This document shows positions 1 to 9,118 of a DNA stretch of 64,000 bases, one piece after another. Position numbers and translations under genes: made by a program. A model generated the notes under the pieces. It saw only the letters and a program-made list of their open reading frames with translations. It did not search any database and had not been told where the DNA came from. Each line of letters begins with the position of its first letter. Position 1 is the stretch's first letter. Source of the stretch: Maricaulis sp963975345 (lineage in GTDB: Bacteria > Pseudomonadota > Alphaproteobacteria > Caulobacterales > Maricaulaceae); contig NZ_CAXBGE010000005.1 in assembly GCF_963975345.1 (NCBI RefSeq), positions 124,001-188,000 of the forward strand. The letters are read 5' to 3'.

Positions 1-1677
1 CGCGCCATCGCCTGCGCGATAGCGGTATTGCAGCTCGACAAGTTGTGTGCGGGCGACCGTAACATCCCCAATCAGCTCCACGGCAGGTCGTGTTTCTCCA
101 TTCTCGCCGTCGATTGTGATCGCGGTCGCGATCCAGTCGGCCAAGGGCGGCTGCGGAAAAACGTACAGGCTGGCCGGTGTCAGGCTGGGCGCGGTCGGTG
201 GGGTCGGGTTTAGCCCGAGCGCAAAGGGGTGTTTGGAGTCCGTTTCCGAACGAAACGTGATCGTGACGATCGAGGTGATCGGGTCAAAATCGCGCTGGAG
301 CACCAAGACCTTCAAGCCGTCCAAAACGAATTCCGGCTCGGAGATGGTGAAGGCATCGCCCGGCTTCAGCTCGCGCATATAGGCCTTTAGCGGTATTCGA
401 CCTGTAATGCCTTCGCGGCTGTCACAGATGTCGTAGGCCGCCAGCTGGCTGGTTTGCACAGGATCATCGACGAACACGTAGGTAATACCACGCGCGCGCT
501 TGCCGCCGTCCTCGGTTTCAAACGCGGCAACCGAGACCTCATCGATCGGCACCGTTGCCCAGGACTGGGATTCGAGCACGCATTTCGGGATGATGGCATT
601 GATGCGGCCGAGGCGGGACGCGGCAGCCGAGATTTCAATCGGGCCTGCCGTATCCGCCGCAGTTACCGTCGCAATCGACGTGCGTGGAGCGCCACGCGTG
701 ACACAGGACAGCTGTCCGCCGTTCTGGGCGTAGAGCGCGCCGCCAGCCTGCAGAAAGCCTGTCAGCACCTGGTGCTTGCTGTCCGCTGAGGTCCAGTATG
801 CCGAAAGGGTCCAGTTGTTGGCGTCGGCAACATTGGCGGCTTCGACACAAGCGGCCATGTCGATCCGGTCGGCCGACGCACCCAGGCCTCCAACCAATCG
901 GCCATTTTCCTTCAGGCCAAGCTCGAAGTTCAGGGCACCAATGATCGGATTGCTGATCCACGGCCAGGTAGTCCGGTCGTTCAGCCGGCACGAGCCCGAG
1001 CCGCCAGGATAGGTCGAGTCCGCGCGCGGGTCGTAGCCATAAATGCCTTCAATGTCCTGCAGGCATTTGGGCAGATCACCAGGCCAGCGCTGGCGCTTCG
1101 AATCCATCGCGGCGGTGAGCATCGAGCACGCCTTGCCCGACAGCTTGTAGCTGGCGTCCCATTCCGGCATGGCGCCGGAGACGGTCGGGTCACCCTTTTG
1201 CGCGGGCGTCTGCAACGCGGTATCCGGCTGCGCGCCGAGCCGCGTGTCACGCCAGAAAACATCCTTCCAGGTGCCGCTCGTTTGCCGACCATACGTGCCG
1301 GCGAAGGTGCAGGTTTCGAGATCAGCCTTGAAGGTGCCGAATGACTTGATAGGCCCCGCAGCTGAGTAGACGCTGACAAGCGACTGGTAGCGATTGTCCG
1401 GCCCCCACTCATCACGGTGAACGATCTTTCCGGCCACGCCGCGCCGGCCCATCACGAAGGGTATCGCCGCGTCCGGATCAGCCGCCCATTCTGTCGGCGA
1501 CCCACCCGCACCGACTTGAGGTGTGAGGATCGCCGCCACGCCGATATTGGCCGCTGTCGTCACGGCAAAGACCGTCGCCGCCTGTGCCAGGGTCGCCGTG
1601 CCAGCCGCGCTCGCGGCAAACGCCGTGGAGACGTAGGACACGACAGCCGCAACAGATGCGCTGATAGGATCAGCCAT
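1..1677 (-). CDS. Phage tail tip / host-specificity protein (J-like), partial
   Basis: The frame is open from ATG at 1677 to the window edge, giving 559 codons of an incomplete protein. It begins MADPISASVAAVVSYV, an alanine-rich hydrophobic stretch of a kind common at the N-terminus of J-like central tip proteins. A middle region rich in W, D and G follows, and near residues 470-500 there is a proline-rich linker of the type that precedes fibronectin-like domains. The start overlaps the stop of the peptidase-like gene by 8 nt (ATGGCTGA). Position at the end of the tail module, after a tape measure and an NlpC/P60-like protein, supports a tip role. Family assignment rests on context more than on a decisive motif. 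Confidence 0.75.
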   Translation of the reverse strand, partial: MADPISASVAAVVSYVSTAFAASAAGTATLAQAATVFAVTTAANIGVAAILTPQVGAGGSPTEWAADPDAAIPFVMGRRGVAGKIVHRDEWGPDNRYQSLVSVYSAAGPIKSFGTFKADLETCTFAGTYGRQTSGTWKDVFWRDTRLGAQPDTALQTPAQKGDPTVSGAMPEWDASYKLSGKACSMLTAAMDSKRQRWPGDLPKCLQDIEGIYGYDPRADSTYPGGSGSCRLNDRTTWPWISNPIIGALNFELGLKENGRLVGGLGASADRIDMAACVEAANVADANNWTLSAYWTSADSKHQVLTGFLQAGGALYAQNGGQLSCVTRGAPRTSIATVTAADTAGPIEISAAASRLGRINAIIPKCVLESQSWATVPIDEVSVAAFETEDGGKRARGITYVFVDDPVQTSQLAAYDICDSREGITGRIPLKAYMRELKPGDAFTISEPEFVLDGLKVLVLQRDFDPITSIVTITFRSETDSKHPFALGLNPTPPTAPSLTPASLYVFPQPPLADWIATAITIDGENGETRPAVELIGDVTVARTQLVELQYRYRAGDGA

Positions 1678-2101
1678 GGCCCAGGACGCTCCATGCGGCG
1701 AGATATTCGGCTGGCTGGAGAATCGCAAAGCGCCGCTCGCCAGGCACAACGCCCAGCAACCGGCCATTGCCAACATTGACCATAAGTGCGGCCTTGAACG
1801 GGTCGTCGGCCGGCAATGCGACGATATCGCAAAGCAAGGCCCGCGCTGGCGCGATGCGAGGCAAGCCCGCACGATCGACGCCGGCGTCAAGGCCAGACAG
1901 GCCCAGTTTCTTCATCGCGCGAATGGCACCGTCCTCGGTACGGTAACGCACGCCCTTCAGCATCGGCAGACCAACGCCGAGATGATGCATGGTGAAACGG
2001 ACCAGCCGCACGCAGTCGTGCTTGCCCCAAGCCAGCTGCCGGCCCGCGAAAACGTCGATAGCCGCCTGAGCAGCGTGAAAACGTGTTACCGCTTGGCTCA
2101 T
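1670..2101 (-). CDS. NlpC/P60-like tail tip protein (DUF6950 type)
   Basis: A 143-residue protein with the motif WGKHDCVRL near residues 25-33. The Trp-Gly-x-x-Asp-Cys pattern is that of the catalytic cysteine region of NlpC/P60-like phage proteins in the DUF6950 group. In siphoviruses such proteins sit between the minor tail proteins and the tip protein and are thought to open peptidoglycan locally during DNA entry. Here it lies between a minor tail protein (stop overlaps by 4 nt) and the J-like gene (8 nt overlap), exactly that place. A catalytic histidine is not obvious, so hydrolase activity is inferred, not shown. Confidence 0.75.
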   Translation of the reverse strand: MSQAVTRFHAAQAAIDVFAGRQLAWGKHDCVRLVRFTMHHLGVGLPMLKGVRYRTEDGAIRAMKKLGLSGLDAGVDRAGLPRIAPARALLCDIVALPADDPFKAALMVNVGNGRLLGVVPGERRFAILQPAEYLAAWSVLGHG

Positions 2102-2745
2102 CGCACGACACTCCCCGAATTCGTGATTGAAGACCGGCCACCACCAGATCCAGCGACAATGCTCTGTCTGGGCTCTTGCAGCCGCCAGAAAACCTTGTCG
2201 GCAACCCTTGGGATATGAATCAGCCCCTTCTCACCGGGCCAGCAGGTCGTGTGAAAGGCATGCGAGAGTTGCTGCTGTGCGGCTGGCTCAAGCTGGAGCT
2301 CATCGTCCGAGCCGCACTGCAACACCACCTGACGTGAGGTCTCGCTGATCGCCAGCTTGGCAAAATCAAGCGACCCGATGAAAAGCCGCTCGGGCGCGCC
2401 GATCGACAGGCCGGTCGCCGGATCGACCGCGCCCTGCCACACGCGAACGAGTGAGCTTTGCGCTTCCGGCGCGGCCAGCGCCGCAATGGCGCTGTCAGAC
2501 GGTGGCATCAAGGTGATGCGCGCTGACATCGCCGTCGCGGCAATGCCGTCTGAAATGGTGTCGATGCCGCCCAGGGCGCCATATGTGAGATCACGAGACG
2601 TGAACGATTGGAGCACCCCATCGACGACGAAGCTAACCAGTCCACCGTCAACAAGCCGCAAAGCGCCGCCCGGAAGCACAACCTCGACCGCCGTGAAATG
2701 CGTCGAGATCTGGCTGGACCAACTGGCCTTCAGAAGCGGATCCAT
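2098..2745 (-). CDS. Minor tail / tail tip protein
   Basis: A 215-residue protein beginning MDPLLKASWSSQISTH. It has alternating hydrophobic and polar residues expected for a beta-rich fold, and around residues 120-185 a Gly-Cys-containing stretch reminiscent of DUF2163-like tail tip proteins. No catalytic motif is seen. It overlaps the preceding tail gene by one base and the next by four, so the three tip genes are translationally coupled. Position suggests a hub or distal-tail component joining the tube end to the tip protein. The name is from context; the exact family is uncertain. Confidence 0.6.
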   Translation of the reverse strand: MDPLLKASWSSQISTHFTAVEVVLPGGALRLVDGGLVSFVVDGVLQSFTSRDLTYGALGGIDTISDGIAATAMSARITLMPPSDSAIAALAAPEAQSSLVRVWQGAVDPATGLSIGAPERLFIGSLDFAKLAISETSRQVVLQCGSDDELQLEPAAQQQLSHAFHTTCWPGEKGLIHIPRVADKVFWRLQEPRQSIVAGSGGGRSSITNSGSVVR

Positions 2746-3335
2746 CAGGCGGTCTCCTCTATTGTGAAGGAGATGCCGGCGACCATGCTCGGAACGCTGA
2801 CCTTGAAGGCGTCCTGAGGCATCTTCACGAAGCCTTCAATGCGCGGCGCGGCGAGTTCGACCGTGGCCCCGTCCAGCGCCGCCGAACGGATCATCGGTCG
2901 AACCGGCACGATAGCCCGGCCGGTTCCATCTGCTGTCGCCGCCGCACGCGCGCGGTAGAGATAGCGCTGCCCGCCGATGATCACGGGCAGCCATTGCCCT
3001 TTGCGCACCGTGTAGCCAGCCGTCAGACCTCGAAGCGCATACTGATTGCCCTTCTGGCCCGCCCCATCGATGACCGGCGCGCCAGGGTTGCCAATATCGA
3101 GACCGGGCTGCGGGATTAGCACCGAAACACGCTCGTCCTCGTCCTCCAGATCGGTGAAATCGAGCGCGTCAGTATACGCGTAAGGCGCCAGGGCGAAGGC
3201 GATGGCCCAACGCGCACCCATCCGCTTCACCCGCCAGACCGGACCGCCAAAGACAGGCCGTTGCTCATTGCGAGCGGTGATCGGGTAGGGATAGATACTC
3301 ACGATATCGAGGTCGGCCGGCAGCGCGAGGACCAT
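2745..3335 (-). CDS. Distal tail-like protein
   Basis: A 196-residue protein directly after the tape measure gene (stop of one and start of the other are adjacent). It begins with MVLALPADLDIVSIYP, and its first 70 residues are aromatic-rich (W, Y, F). The slot immediately behind the tape measure in siphoviruses is that of the distal tail (Dit) or equivalent protein that starts tube polymerisation. No conserved motif decides the family, so the call is by position. Confidence 0.6.
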   Translation of the reverse strand: MVLALPADLDIVSIYPYPITARNEQRPVFGGPVWRVKRMGARWAIAFALAPYAYTDALDFTDLEDEDERVSVLIPQPGLDIGNPGAPVIDGAGQKGNQYALRGLTAGYTVRKGQWLPVIIGGQRYLYRARAAATADGTGRAIVPVRPMIRSAALDGATVELAAPRIEGFVKMPQDAFKVSVPSMVAGISFTIEETA

Positions 3336-5498
3336 CTAGAACCTCCGGCTTTCGTTGTAAGCGCGCTGATCAGCCGCCGACTGGCTCATCGAAAAGGCAC
3401 CCGCAGCCGCGCGATTGGCCACCGGCGCTGCGACCTCCTCGACGGCGGTCTGGAAATACGGGCTCTTGTCCACCGAAACGACAACGAAGCCAGGCTGGCG
3501 GCCTTGCTCCAGCGCACGAAGCGAGGAGTTCGGCAGGATTTTTGCGCCCTGCGAGGTTCCAATCACCGGCTCTGGCCCCGCCTCGCCAACGATGCCGAAT
3601 GAGCCGGATGGAATCATCCCGCCATCCGCAAAGAAGCCTGCGAAGAGCTGGGATATCGCGCCGCCAATGCCGCCGCCGGCCCCGCCGCCTTGCCCGGTAG
3701 ATGCCATCGCATCCCGGGTTTGGAATATGGCATCGATAAGCTGGTCCAGCGACCGGTCCACAAGGCGGCTGATCATATTCTCGATGGCACTACCAAACGC
3801 CTCCCAGAACGATTTCCCCTGGCTCAGACCTTCACGCATGTCGTCGATGAAGCCGCGCGTCTGCTCCCTCAGATAATCCATGCGCTCGCGAAGTGCCTCG
3901 GTCGCATGTTCCGCGCCCGCCATATCCAGTGCGAGCCCGCGGATCTCTTCACGTTGCTCCGGAGTGAGTTTCACGCCGGCGCGCAGCGCCTGGTTCAGCA
4001 GCTCGTGCTCATTGCGTAGCGCGGCGGCCGCCTGCTCGGTCAGCGTGAGGGCCTGGCGTTCAATCTCCTGGCTGGCAATGAAGTCTCGGGCGCCCTGGAC
4101 GACATTGTGGTACGCTTCCGCCTCGTGACGCTTCGCATCGGCGGCGAGACCATCTTCATTGTTGCGCCGGCGGGCACGCCTCACAGCGCGATCGCGTGTG
4201 TCCCTATAGAAATCACCCATCGGGTCTGATTGAAGAATCTCTTGCGCTTGAACGCCGCTTTCGCGCAACACATCAGCGATCTTCTGCGCGATTTCGGCGG
4301 GCAGCAGCTCGAGATCCGCAGCGAAGTCGGCGGCCATGCCCTCGAAGGGGTTGTCCAACCGACCCATGCTGACTTGACCGAGAGTGTCAATCTCGATCCA
4401 GTCCGGAAGCATTTCGATCAGCCCATTGATCCGGTCGATCGCCCCGTTAATCATGGCTTCAATTCCGGCGATCGTCCGGTTCGCGGCCGATAACGCCATA
4501 TCCCCCATGATCGCCGGCAATCGCCGCCAGTTGTCTACGATCACACTGAGGGCCGTACCCCACGCCACGCCAACCATTCCCGCGTAGGTCGACACGCCCA
4601 GGACAACCATACGCAAGGTGTTGACGATCACATTCCCGACAATTCGCGTGCCTTCGACGATCCCATCCCAAACCTGACTGAAGGTCGTGCCGAGCACATC
4701 GAGAACCGGCTGGATAAGCGTCAGAATGCCGTGGCCAATCGATTGAAGTGCGCCGACCATCACGTCACCCATGGTGACGGAATACTTCGTCGTGCCGTCG
4801 ATAGCGTGCGACATTCCGAGGAACGCTACCGCCCCGACGGCTACAGCGGTAGTCAGCAGTGGAATCGCCGTGAGGGCTCGCCTCACCATCCGGCCCATCT
4901 CACCGATAGCCCGCCCGGCACCACCCTCCTGCGGGCCGTAGACCTGCGAGATCTGCGCGCCCTGCTGGATGAAGACCATCATCGGGTTCATGCCGGATGC
5001 GAGAGACACGAAGACATCATTCATCTGGAAGGCGAGCATGCGCTGCTGGAAAGCCGCATTGCGCGATGAACGGCCCATCTGGTCCATGGCGACAGCCCGG
5101 CCGCGCAGCGCCGCGATAGACGCCAGCGCCTGTTGCCGCTCACGGCTGATCGCATTCGCCATCTCATCGGCCGAGATGGCGCCCACCGCGTGAGCCTGGC
5201 GCACCTCGCTCTGCACTTGGCGGTATCGGCGGATTGCGGCGTAGAGCGGATTGTAGCGCGCCCGCAAATCGTCCAGCGCCTGGCCATAGGCCCCGATATC
5301 GCCAGCGCTCCGCCGAAGCCCGCCCGTCACGCCGGTCAGCTGTTCGATCCGGGTGACTGTCAGCGCTGCCTTCGCCGATGTTTCATTGAGGGAGGTCTGC
5401 AGGCCTTGAGCACCGGCCTTGGCATTGCGAATGCCGGACGCGAGGCCGGCATCATTCGTCCGCAGATCGAGCAGGGCAACGCCGAGACGTTCAGACAT
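3336..5498 (-). CDS. Tail tape measure protein
   Basis: A 720-residue protein with the lambda-type tape measure pattern: a helical N-terminus beginning MSERLGVALLDLRTND, a region GMNPMMVFIQQGAQIS near residue 170, several hydrophobic segments around 210-330, long charged helices from about 430 to 590, and a glycine-rich C-terminus with FADGGMIPSG and GEAGPEP motifs typical of this family. The ATG at 5498 is preferred over upstream starts because AGGAGG lies 7 nt before it and it overlaps the upstream stop as ATGTCTGA. Its length would suit a tail of about 100 nm by the usual rule, but that is only a rough inference. Confidence 0.92.
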   Translation of the reverse strand: MSERLGVALLDLRTNDAGLASGIRNAKAGAQGLQTSLNETSAKAALTVTRIEQLTGVTGGLRRSAGDIGAYGQALDDLRARYNPLYAAIRRYRQVQSEVRQAHAVGAISADEMANAISRERQQALASIAALRGRAVAMDQMGRSSRNAAFQQRMLAFQMNDVFVSLASGMNPMMVFIQQGAQISQVYGPQEGGAGRAIGEMGRMVRRALTAIPLLTTAVAVGAVAFLGMSHAIDGTTKYSVTMGDVMVGALQSIGHGILTLIQPVLDVLGTTFSQVWDGIVEGTRIVGNVIVNTLRMVVLGVSTYAGMVGVAWGTALSVIVDNWRRLPAIMGDMALSAANRTIAGIEAMINGAIDRINGLIEMLPDWIEIDTLGQVSMGRLDNPFEGMAADFAADLELLPAEIAQKIADVLRESGVQAQEILQSDPMGDFYRDTRDRAVRRARRRNNEDGLAADAKRHEAEAYHNVVQGARDFIASQEIERQALTLTEQAAAALRNEHELLNQALRAGVKLTPEQREEIRGLALDMAGAEHATEALRERMDYLREQTRGFIDDMREGLSQGKSFWEAFGSAIENMISRLVDRSLDQLIDAIFQTRDAMASTGQGGGAGGGIGGAISQLFAGFFADGGMIPSGSFGIVGEAGPEPVIGTSQGAKILPNSSLRALEQGRQPGFVVVSVDKSPYFQTAVEEVAAPVANRAAAGAFSMSQSAADQRAYNESRRF

Positions 5499-5733
5499 CT
5501 GACGCCTCCTGATCGGCCGGGGCGGCAGTTGCGGCCGGCAGAACCACCATACCAATTCCCATAGCCTGCAGCACGGCAGGCGTTGCCTGGGCCGGCCTGC
5601 GCGGCCGGCCATAGGCGGCACGCTCCAGCTGCGCGATCGATTTGCGGAACTCGCTGGCGCCGAGCAAGCCGCTACCCAGCGCGTGCACTTGCACGGCCTT
5701 CAAGGACTCCTCGGCTTCCAGTCGGGCAAGCAT
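5491..5733 (-). CDS. Tail assembly chaperone, T-like part
   Basis: From ATG 5733 this is an 80-residue protein ending just inside the tape measure start. The reading frame is open well upstream of this ATG and gives protein-like sequence (SPEWWWREAPVRLVKGYF) overlapping the end of the G-like gene, but I find no ATG, GTG or TTG there. In lambda and many siphoviruses the second half of the chaperone is made by a -1 frameshift from the first. The same arrangement is likely here. AAAGGGG about 9 nt before ATG 5733 would also allow separate initiation. Function: keeps the tape measure soluble during tail assembly. Confidence 0.65.
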   Translation of the reverse strand: MLARLEAEESLKAVQVHALGSGLLGASEFRKSIAQLERAAYGRPRRPAQATPAVLQAMGIGMVVLPAATAAPADQEASDV

Positions 5734-5747
5734 CTTGAAATACCCCT

Positions 5748-6194
5748 TTACGAGGCGGACCGGGGCTTCGCGCCACCACCATTCGGGGGAGCCTCCGAAG
5801 AAGCGCTGGAGCCGGACGATGACTTCACCCCAGCCGATCCGCTCACCGTCCGGGCTATCGCTCCCGCCAGACCGGTCGACCGGCCCAGCAGGAGCCCGGT
5901 AAAAACCGAGACGATTTGCATTTTCTGGAAGCCAGAGAGGGCGGTGAACTCATCATCGGTAATGTCGACGAAGGCGAGCCGCGCCACCTCGTCCACCACG
6001 ACCTCCAGTTCGCCGTCGGCATCGGCTGTATTGGCCTGCGACAGATCTGCGATGCGCTTGCCTTGGCGAGTAATGTGCTGGCAGGCGGCCACCGACAATT
6101 CATCGGGTTGATAGATGTCACGGGCCTTGCCGCTCGGCAGGGTGATGAAATGCCGCTTGATGGGCTCAAGACTGAGAATTGCGTCGTCGACCAT
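5748..6194 (-). CDS. Tail assembly chaperone, G-like part
   Basis: A 148-residue protein starting at ATG 6194, five bases after AGGAGG. It begins MVDDAILSLEPIKRHF, with a compact domain of about 100 residues and then a serine/glycine/proline-rich tail (about 105-148). Position between tube protein and tape measure is that of lambda gpG. The low-complexity tail overlaps a well-formed coding frame at -1, which suggests the tail is the by-product of non-shifted translation. Its own start overlaps the small upstream gene by 29 nt. Confidence 0.7.
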   Translation of the reverse strand: MVDDAILSLEPIKRHFITLPSGKARDIYQPDELSVAACQHITRQGKRIADLSQANTADADGELEVVVDEVARLAFVDITDDEFTALSGFQKMQIVSVFTGLLLGRSTGLAGAIARTVSGSAGVKSSSGSSASSEAPPNGGGAKPRSAS

Positions 6195-6393
6195 GGAAAC
6201 CTCCTGCGCCGGGTTGAATGATGAGTTGGATGCCGAGCCGGGCACATTCGCGCTCGATCTCGGCTTGACGCTCCCGCGCTTGTCTCAACGCCTCGCGATG
6301 CTGGCGCACCTGCCGCTTGTGCTCGGCCGCCGAGACCTCAAGGCGCCGGTGCTCGGCCGACAGCCTTTCCGCCTGTGGTGGCGTCGGCCTCAT
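6166..6393 (-). CDS. Small helical phage protein of unknown function
   Basis: A 75-residue, strongly charged protein (many R, E, Q, A) predicted to form a single long helix or coiled coil through residues 8-50. Its ATG shares one base with the stop of the tail tube gene (TAATG), a coupling signal that supports it being translated. It then overlaps the chaperone start by 29 nt. I do not recognise a family. Confidence 0.55.
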   Translation of the reverse strand: MRPTPPQAERLSAEHRRLEVSAAEHKRQVRQHREALRQARERQAEIERECARLGIQLIIQPGAGGFHGRRRNSQS

Positions 6394-7001
6394 TACGGCA
6401 GCGCGGCCTGATGCTGCGCGATCAGATGCCCGAACCGCGACGCCTCGTCGGCGGCGTTCGGATCGACCAGCGCCATGTATTCAAAGGCCAGACCGACCGG
6501 GTCAGACTTCTTGAAAACGACATCGGGCGATGAATTGAGATAGCAGTAGGGCACCTGATACTGCAGGTTCATCCCTTCGCCGTAAGGCGAGAACGCCCCC
6601 CGCAGCAGCAAAGCGTGCAGCTTGACAGCCTGACCTCGATAGAGCGGCAGCGACTTGATGCCGGCCGTGCCAGATCCCGCCGCCGTCGTCGCCACGGCAT
6701 TGCCGTTCACCGCCAGCGCGAATTGCTCAAGCTGAAGGTCGAGGAGCGTGAAACTGACCGCCAGACCTTCCTTGTCGCGCCACACCTTCTTGGCACCGGT
6801 GGAGCCGAGCGTGGTGATCGTTTTGAGGTCCTGGCTGTGGGCAGCCTTCACGCCCTGCTCGTCATAATTCTCGGCGCCGGACGCGCCGATCAGCGTCCAA
6901 CCCGCGCCGGGCGCGGCATCGATGGCGGGAAAGGCGGTGCCAGGGTCGGCGATATAGGCCGAAATCGGGCCAGCGATGATTTCAAACGGTTCGGTGTTCA
7001 C
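6393..7001 (-). CDS. Major tail tube protein
   Basis: A 202-residue protein opening MNTEPFEIIAGPISAYIA, with motifs usual in tube proteins: an early Gly-Trp (AGWTLIGASG) and a later beta-strand-rich region ending PVGLAFEYMALVDPNA. It lies between the tail terminator-like gene and the chaperones, the fixed siphovirus order terminator, tube, chaperone, tape measure. A tube protein polymerises as hexamer rings round the tape measure. The family is assigned from order and shape rather than from a signature motif. Confidence 0.78.
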   Translation of the reverse strand: MNTEPFEIIAGPISAYIADPGTAFPAIDAAPGAGWTLIGASGAENYDEQGVKAAHSQDLKTITTLGSTGAKKVWRDKEGLAVSFTLLDLQLEQFALAVNGNAVATTAAGSGTAGIKSLPLYRGQAVKLHALLLRGAFSPYGEGMNLQYQVPYCYLNSSPDVVFKKSDPVGLAFEYMALVDPNAADEASRFGHLIAQHQAALP

Positions 7002-7427
7002 CTAAACCTCCTTGAGAGCGAAATAGATCTGGAAGGACTGAAAAGCGTAGGGCCAGCCGGCATGACGGTCTCGGCCGGCAGAAAATCCGCCAGCCACCCC
7101 GATCCAGTGAATGAGCGCACCCTCGATCACGCGCCGCTTGCAATCGGTCAGCGCGCGCCGGCATTTAGTGCGGAGGGCATCCGCGCCGTTAGGCGTTGCG
7201 CCGTAGGCGACCAGGTCAAAGCGCTGGGTATCGTGTTGGACATCACTGCCCTGGGCGTTGGAGAGGCCACCTGACGGTTTGACGACAATCGCGGGGCGCG
7301 GCATCGACGCCGCCTCGTCCTTGGGAAGCTCAGAGCCAAAGACGCGCGCGCCGACGACTGCCGCGACGGGCGCGTCAGCCTTTAAGAGCGCCAGAACGGC
7401 GCCAATGATGTCCACGTCTTCAGCCAT
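7002..7427 (-). CDS. Tail completion/terminator protein (DUF3168-like)
   Basis: A 141-residue protein with the usual DUF3168-like layout: an N-terminal helix (IIGAVLALLKADAPVAAVVG), a conserved RVF near residue 28, a PRPAIVV strand, and a C-terminal FQIYFAL strand. DUF3168 proteins cap the tail tube and join it to the neck. It ends next to the tube gene start, which fits. A gap of about 100 bases without a gene separates it from the neck protein upstream. Confidence 0.75.
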   Translation of the reverse strand: MAEDVDIIGAVLALLKADAPVAAVVGARVFGSELPKDEAASMPRPAIVVKPSGGLSNAQGSDVQHDTQRFDLVAYGATPNGADALRTKCRRALTDCKRRVIEGALIHWIGVAGGFSAGRDRHAGWPYAFQSFQIYFALKEV

Positions 7428-7530
7428 GCTGCGAGACTAGGCGTGAGCATCAGACCGAAATATCGGCGCGGGCGCGTGGGCAAACGATGTTTGGGAGGCG
7501 CTGGCACCTTCACCGGCGACGGCGATCAGG

Positions 7531-7971
7531 TCAAGCCTTCGCGGCCGAGAGCCGCTCATACGCCTTGCGGATATTGCCGGCGAGCTTGGGATATTCCTCG
7601 TCGGCCGCTGGACGAAGATAGGGCCGCGCCGGGATTGTGACCTGGCTGACCAGGCGAACACTCCCGTCGGCCTGCGGGATGGTGAGCGCGGCACCGTTCT
7701 TCGGCTTGATCGTCCCGCCCAGCTCGTGAATCCGGGCATACACAACATCCCGGACACCCCAGGTGCCGCGTACACCACCTTCCTCGACCTGGGCGTAGTC
7801 GGTGATGTCGATACCGCCCTCCAGAACACCCGTCTGGTTTTGCCAATCGTGATTCAGTTTCGCCCGCACGGTCGCAGCGGCCATGGTCTTGTTCACGCCA
7901 ATAATCTGCGCCTGGCGCATTGTGGCGGTGACGGCCTCGCCAAACCACTCAAGCTCTTGCGACGTGCCCAT
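7531..7971 (-). CDS. HK97 gp10-like neck protein
   Basis: A 146-residue protein with the gp10 family pattern: an early region TGVLEGGI, then VYARIHELGGTIKPKNG, and a C-terminal ARPYLRPA followed by a helix. HK97 gp10-like proteins belong to the head-tail interface. It sits directly downstream (2 nt) of the D12-class methyltransferase, which appears to have been inserted into the neck gene block. Confidence 0.8.
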   Translation of the reverse strand: MGTSQELEWFGEAVTATMRQAQIIGVNKTMAAATVRAKLNHDWQNQTGVLEGGIDITDYAQVEEGGVRGTWGVRDVVYARIHELGGTIKPKNGAALTIPQADGSVRLVSQVTIPARPYLRPAADEEYPKLAGNIRKAYERLSAAKA

Positions 7972-7973
7972 GG

Positions 7974-8780
7974 CTACTCCCTCGTTTGGATGATCAACTC
8001 GCCGGCAGGATGCCCGGCGCCACTCGTGATCGAGTAATTGACCGTCACCGGCTCAATTCGGAACCGGCCAAACAGGGCCCGGATCTCCGGCCGGTCATTG
8101 ATCGACAGGATGAACCGCCCCTTCAGTGCAGCCAGGCGCTGCGCCATCTCGGCGAACTCGGCTCGGCCGAACATGCCGGTGCCATAGTCTTGCTCGCACC
8201 CCCAATACGGTGGATCGAGATAGAACAGCGTTTCCGGCCGGTCATACCGATCCACAAACGCCTGCCACGGCAAGTTTTCGATCACCACGCCGGCGAGCCG
8301 CTCGTGTATCTCTTCGAGAATCGGGGCGAGCGTGTTGAGGTTGAACGAGCTCGTCCGGCCGACACTGACCCCGAAATTCTGGCCGCTCACCTTCCCGCCG
8401 AACGCCAGGCGCTGCAGATAGAGGAAGCGGGCCGCGCGTTCGAGATCCGTGAGTGTTGCCGGATCACAAGCCTTGAGCCGCTCAAACTCACGGCGGCTCG
8501 TGACCTGGAAGCGCAGCGTGTCCATGAATTGCGGATAATGCCGCTGCAGGATGCGGAACAGGTTGGCGACATCGCCGGAGAAATCATTGATGACCTCGGC
8601 CGGCGCCGCGCTCGTTCGGCGCAGGAAAATGCCGCCCATGCCGACGAAGGCTTCGGCATAGCTGGTGTGCGGCGTCTCGTCGATGAGGGCGCAAATGCGT
8701 TTGGCGAGATTGCGCTTGCCGCCGATATAGCCGGCGGGCGTGCGGGTTGGCCGGACTGGCCGCTTGCTGTGAGGGGTCAT
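7974..8780 (-). CDS. DNA adenine methyltransferase, Dam/D12 class
   Basis: A 268-residue protein with all key D12 class motifs: YIGGKR near residue 18, FVGMGGIF (AdoMet-binding motif I) near 45, and YLDPPYWG with the catalytic DPPY at 189-192. It should methylate N6 of adenine in DNA. I start it at ATG 8780 because GGAAGGA lies 6 nt upstream; in-frame starts at 8786 and 8864 are possible. It is unusual to find it among the head-tail joining genes. Likely role: protecting phage DNA from host restriction or altering regulation. Confidence 0.9.
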   Translation of the reverse strand: MTPHSKRPVRPTRTPAGYIGGKRNLAKRICALIDETPHTSYAEAFVGMGGIFLRRTSAAPAEVINDFSGDVANLFRILQRHYPQFMDTLRFQVTSRREFERLKACDPATLTDLERAARFLYLQRLAFGGKVSGQNFGVSVGRTSSFNLNTLAPILEEIHERLAGVVIENLPWQAFVDRYDRPETLFYLDPPYWGCEQDYGTGMFGRAEFAEMAQRLAALKGRFILSINDRPEIRALFGRFRIEPVTVNYSITSGAGHPAGELIIQTRE

Positions 8781-8929
8781 TCCCATCCTTCCGGAATCGT
8801 GAAAACCACCCAGCGCCCCGATAGGGGCGGCGGATGAAGCATGTCCGGTGCTTGGTGGGGTCATGACGCCAATCTAGAGCCCCGCTGCCGAGGCAATGCG
8901 CCTCGGCCATCCGCTGACGTGTTCTTGGC

Positions 8930-9118
8930 CTAGTCCATCCAGGCGAGCATCTCCTCGGAGCTTCCCCAGTCATCCGGGAAGCTTGCGAACTTGCGCTCCG
9001 GAGCGTCATCACCGCTGATGACGAGCCGCTCGAAATGGTCGATCTCGGCCTCGGACAACTGCACGCAAATGGGTTGCTCGATACTGTCGAACCACTGGTC
9101 TCCGATCTTCACGCGCAT
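8930..9118 (-). CDS. Small phage protein of unknown function
   Basis: A 62-residue acidic protein (RVKIGDQWFDSIEQPI at the start, EEMLAWMD at the end). Its start overlaps the stop of the head closure gene by one base (TGATG), which supports real coupled translation. No motif recognised. A stretch of about 150 bases with no gene separates it from the methyltransferase. Confidence 0.55.
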   Translation of the reverse strand: MRVKIGDQWFDSIEQPICVQLSEAEIDHFERLVISGDDAPERKFASFPDDWGSSEEMLAWMD

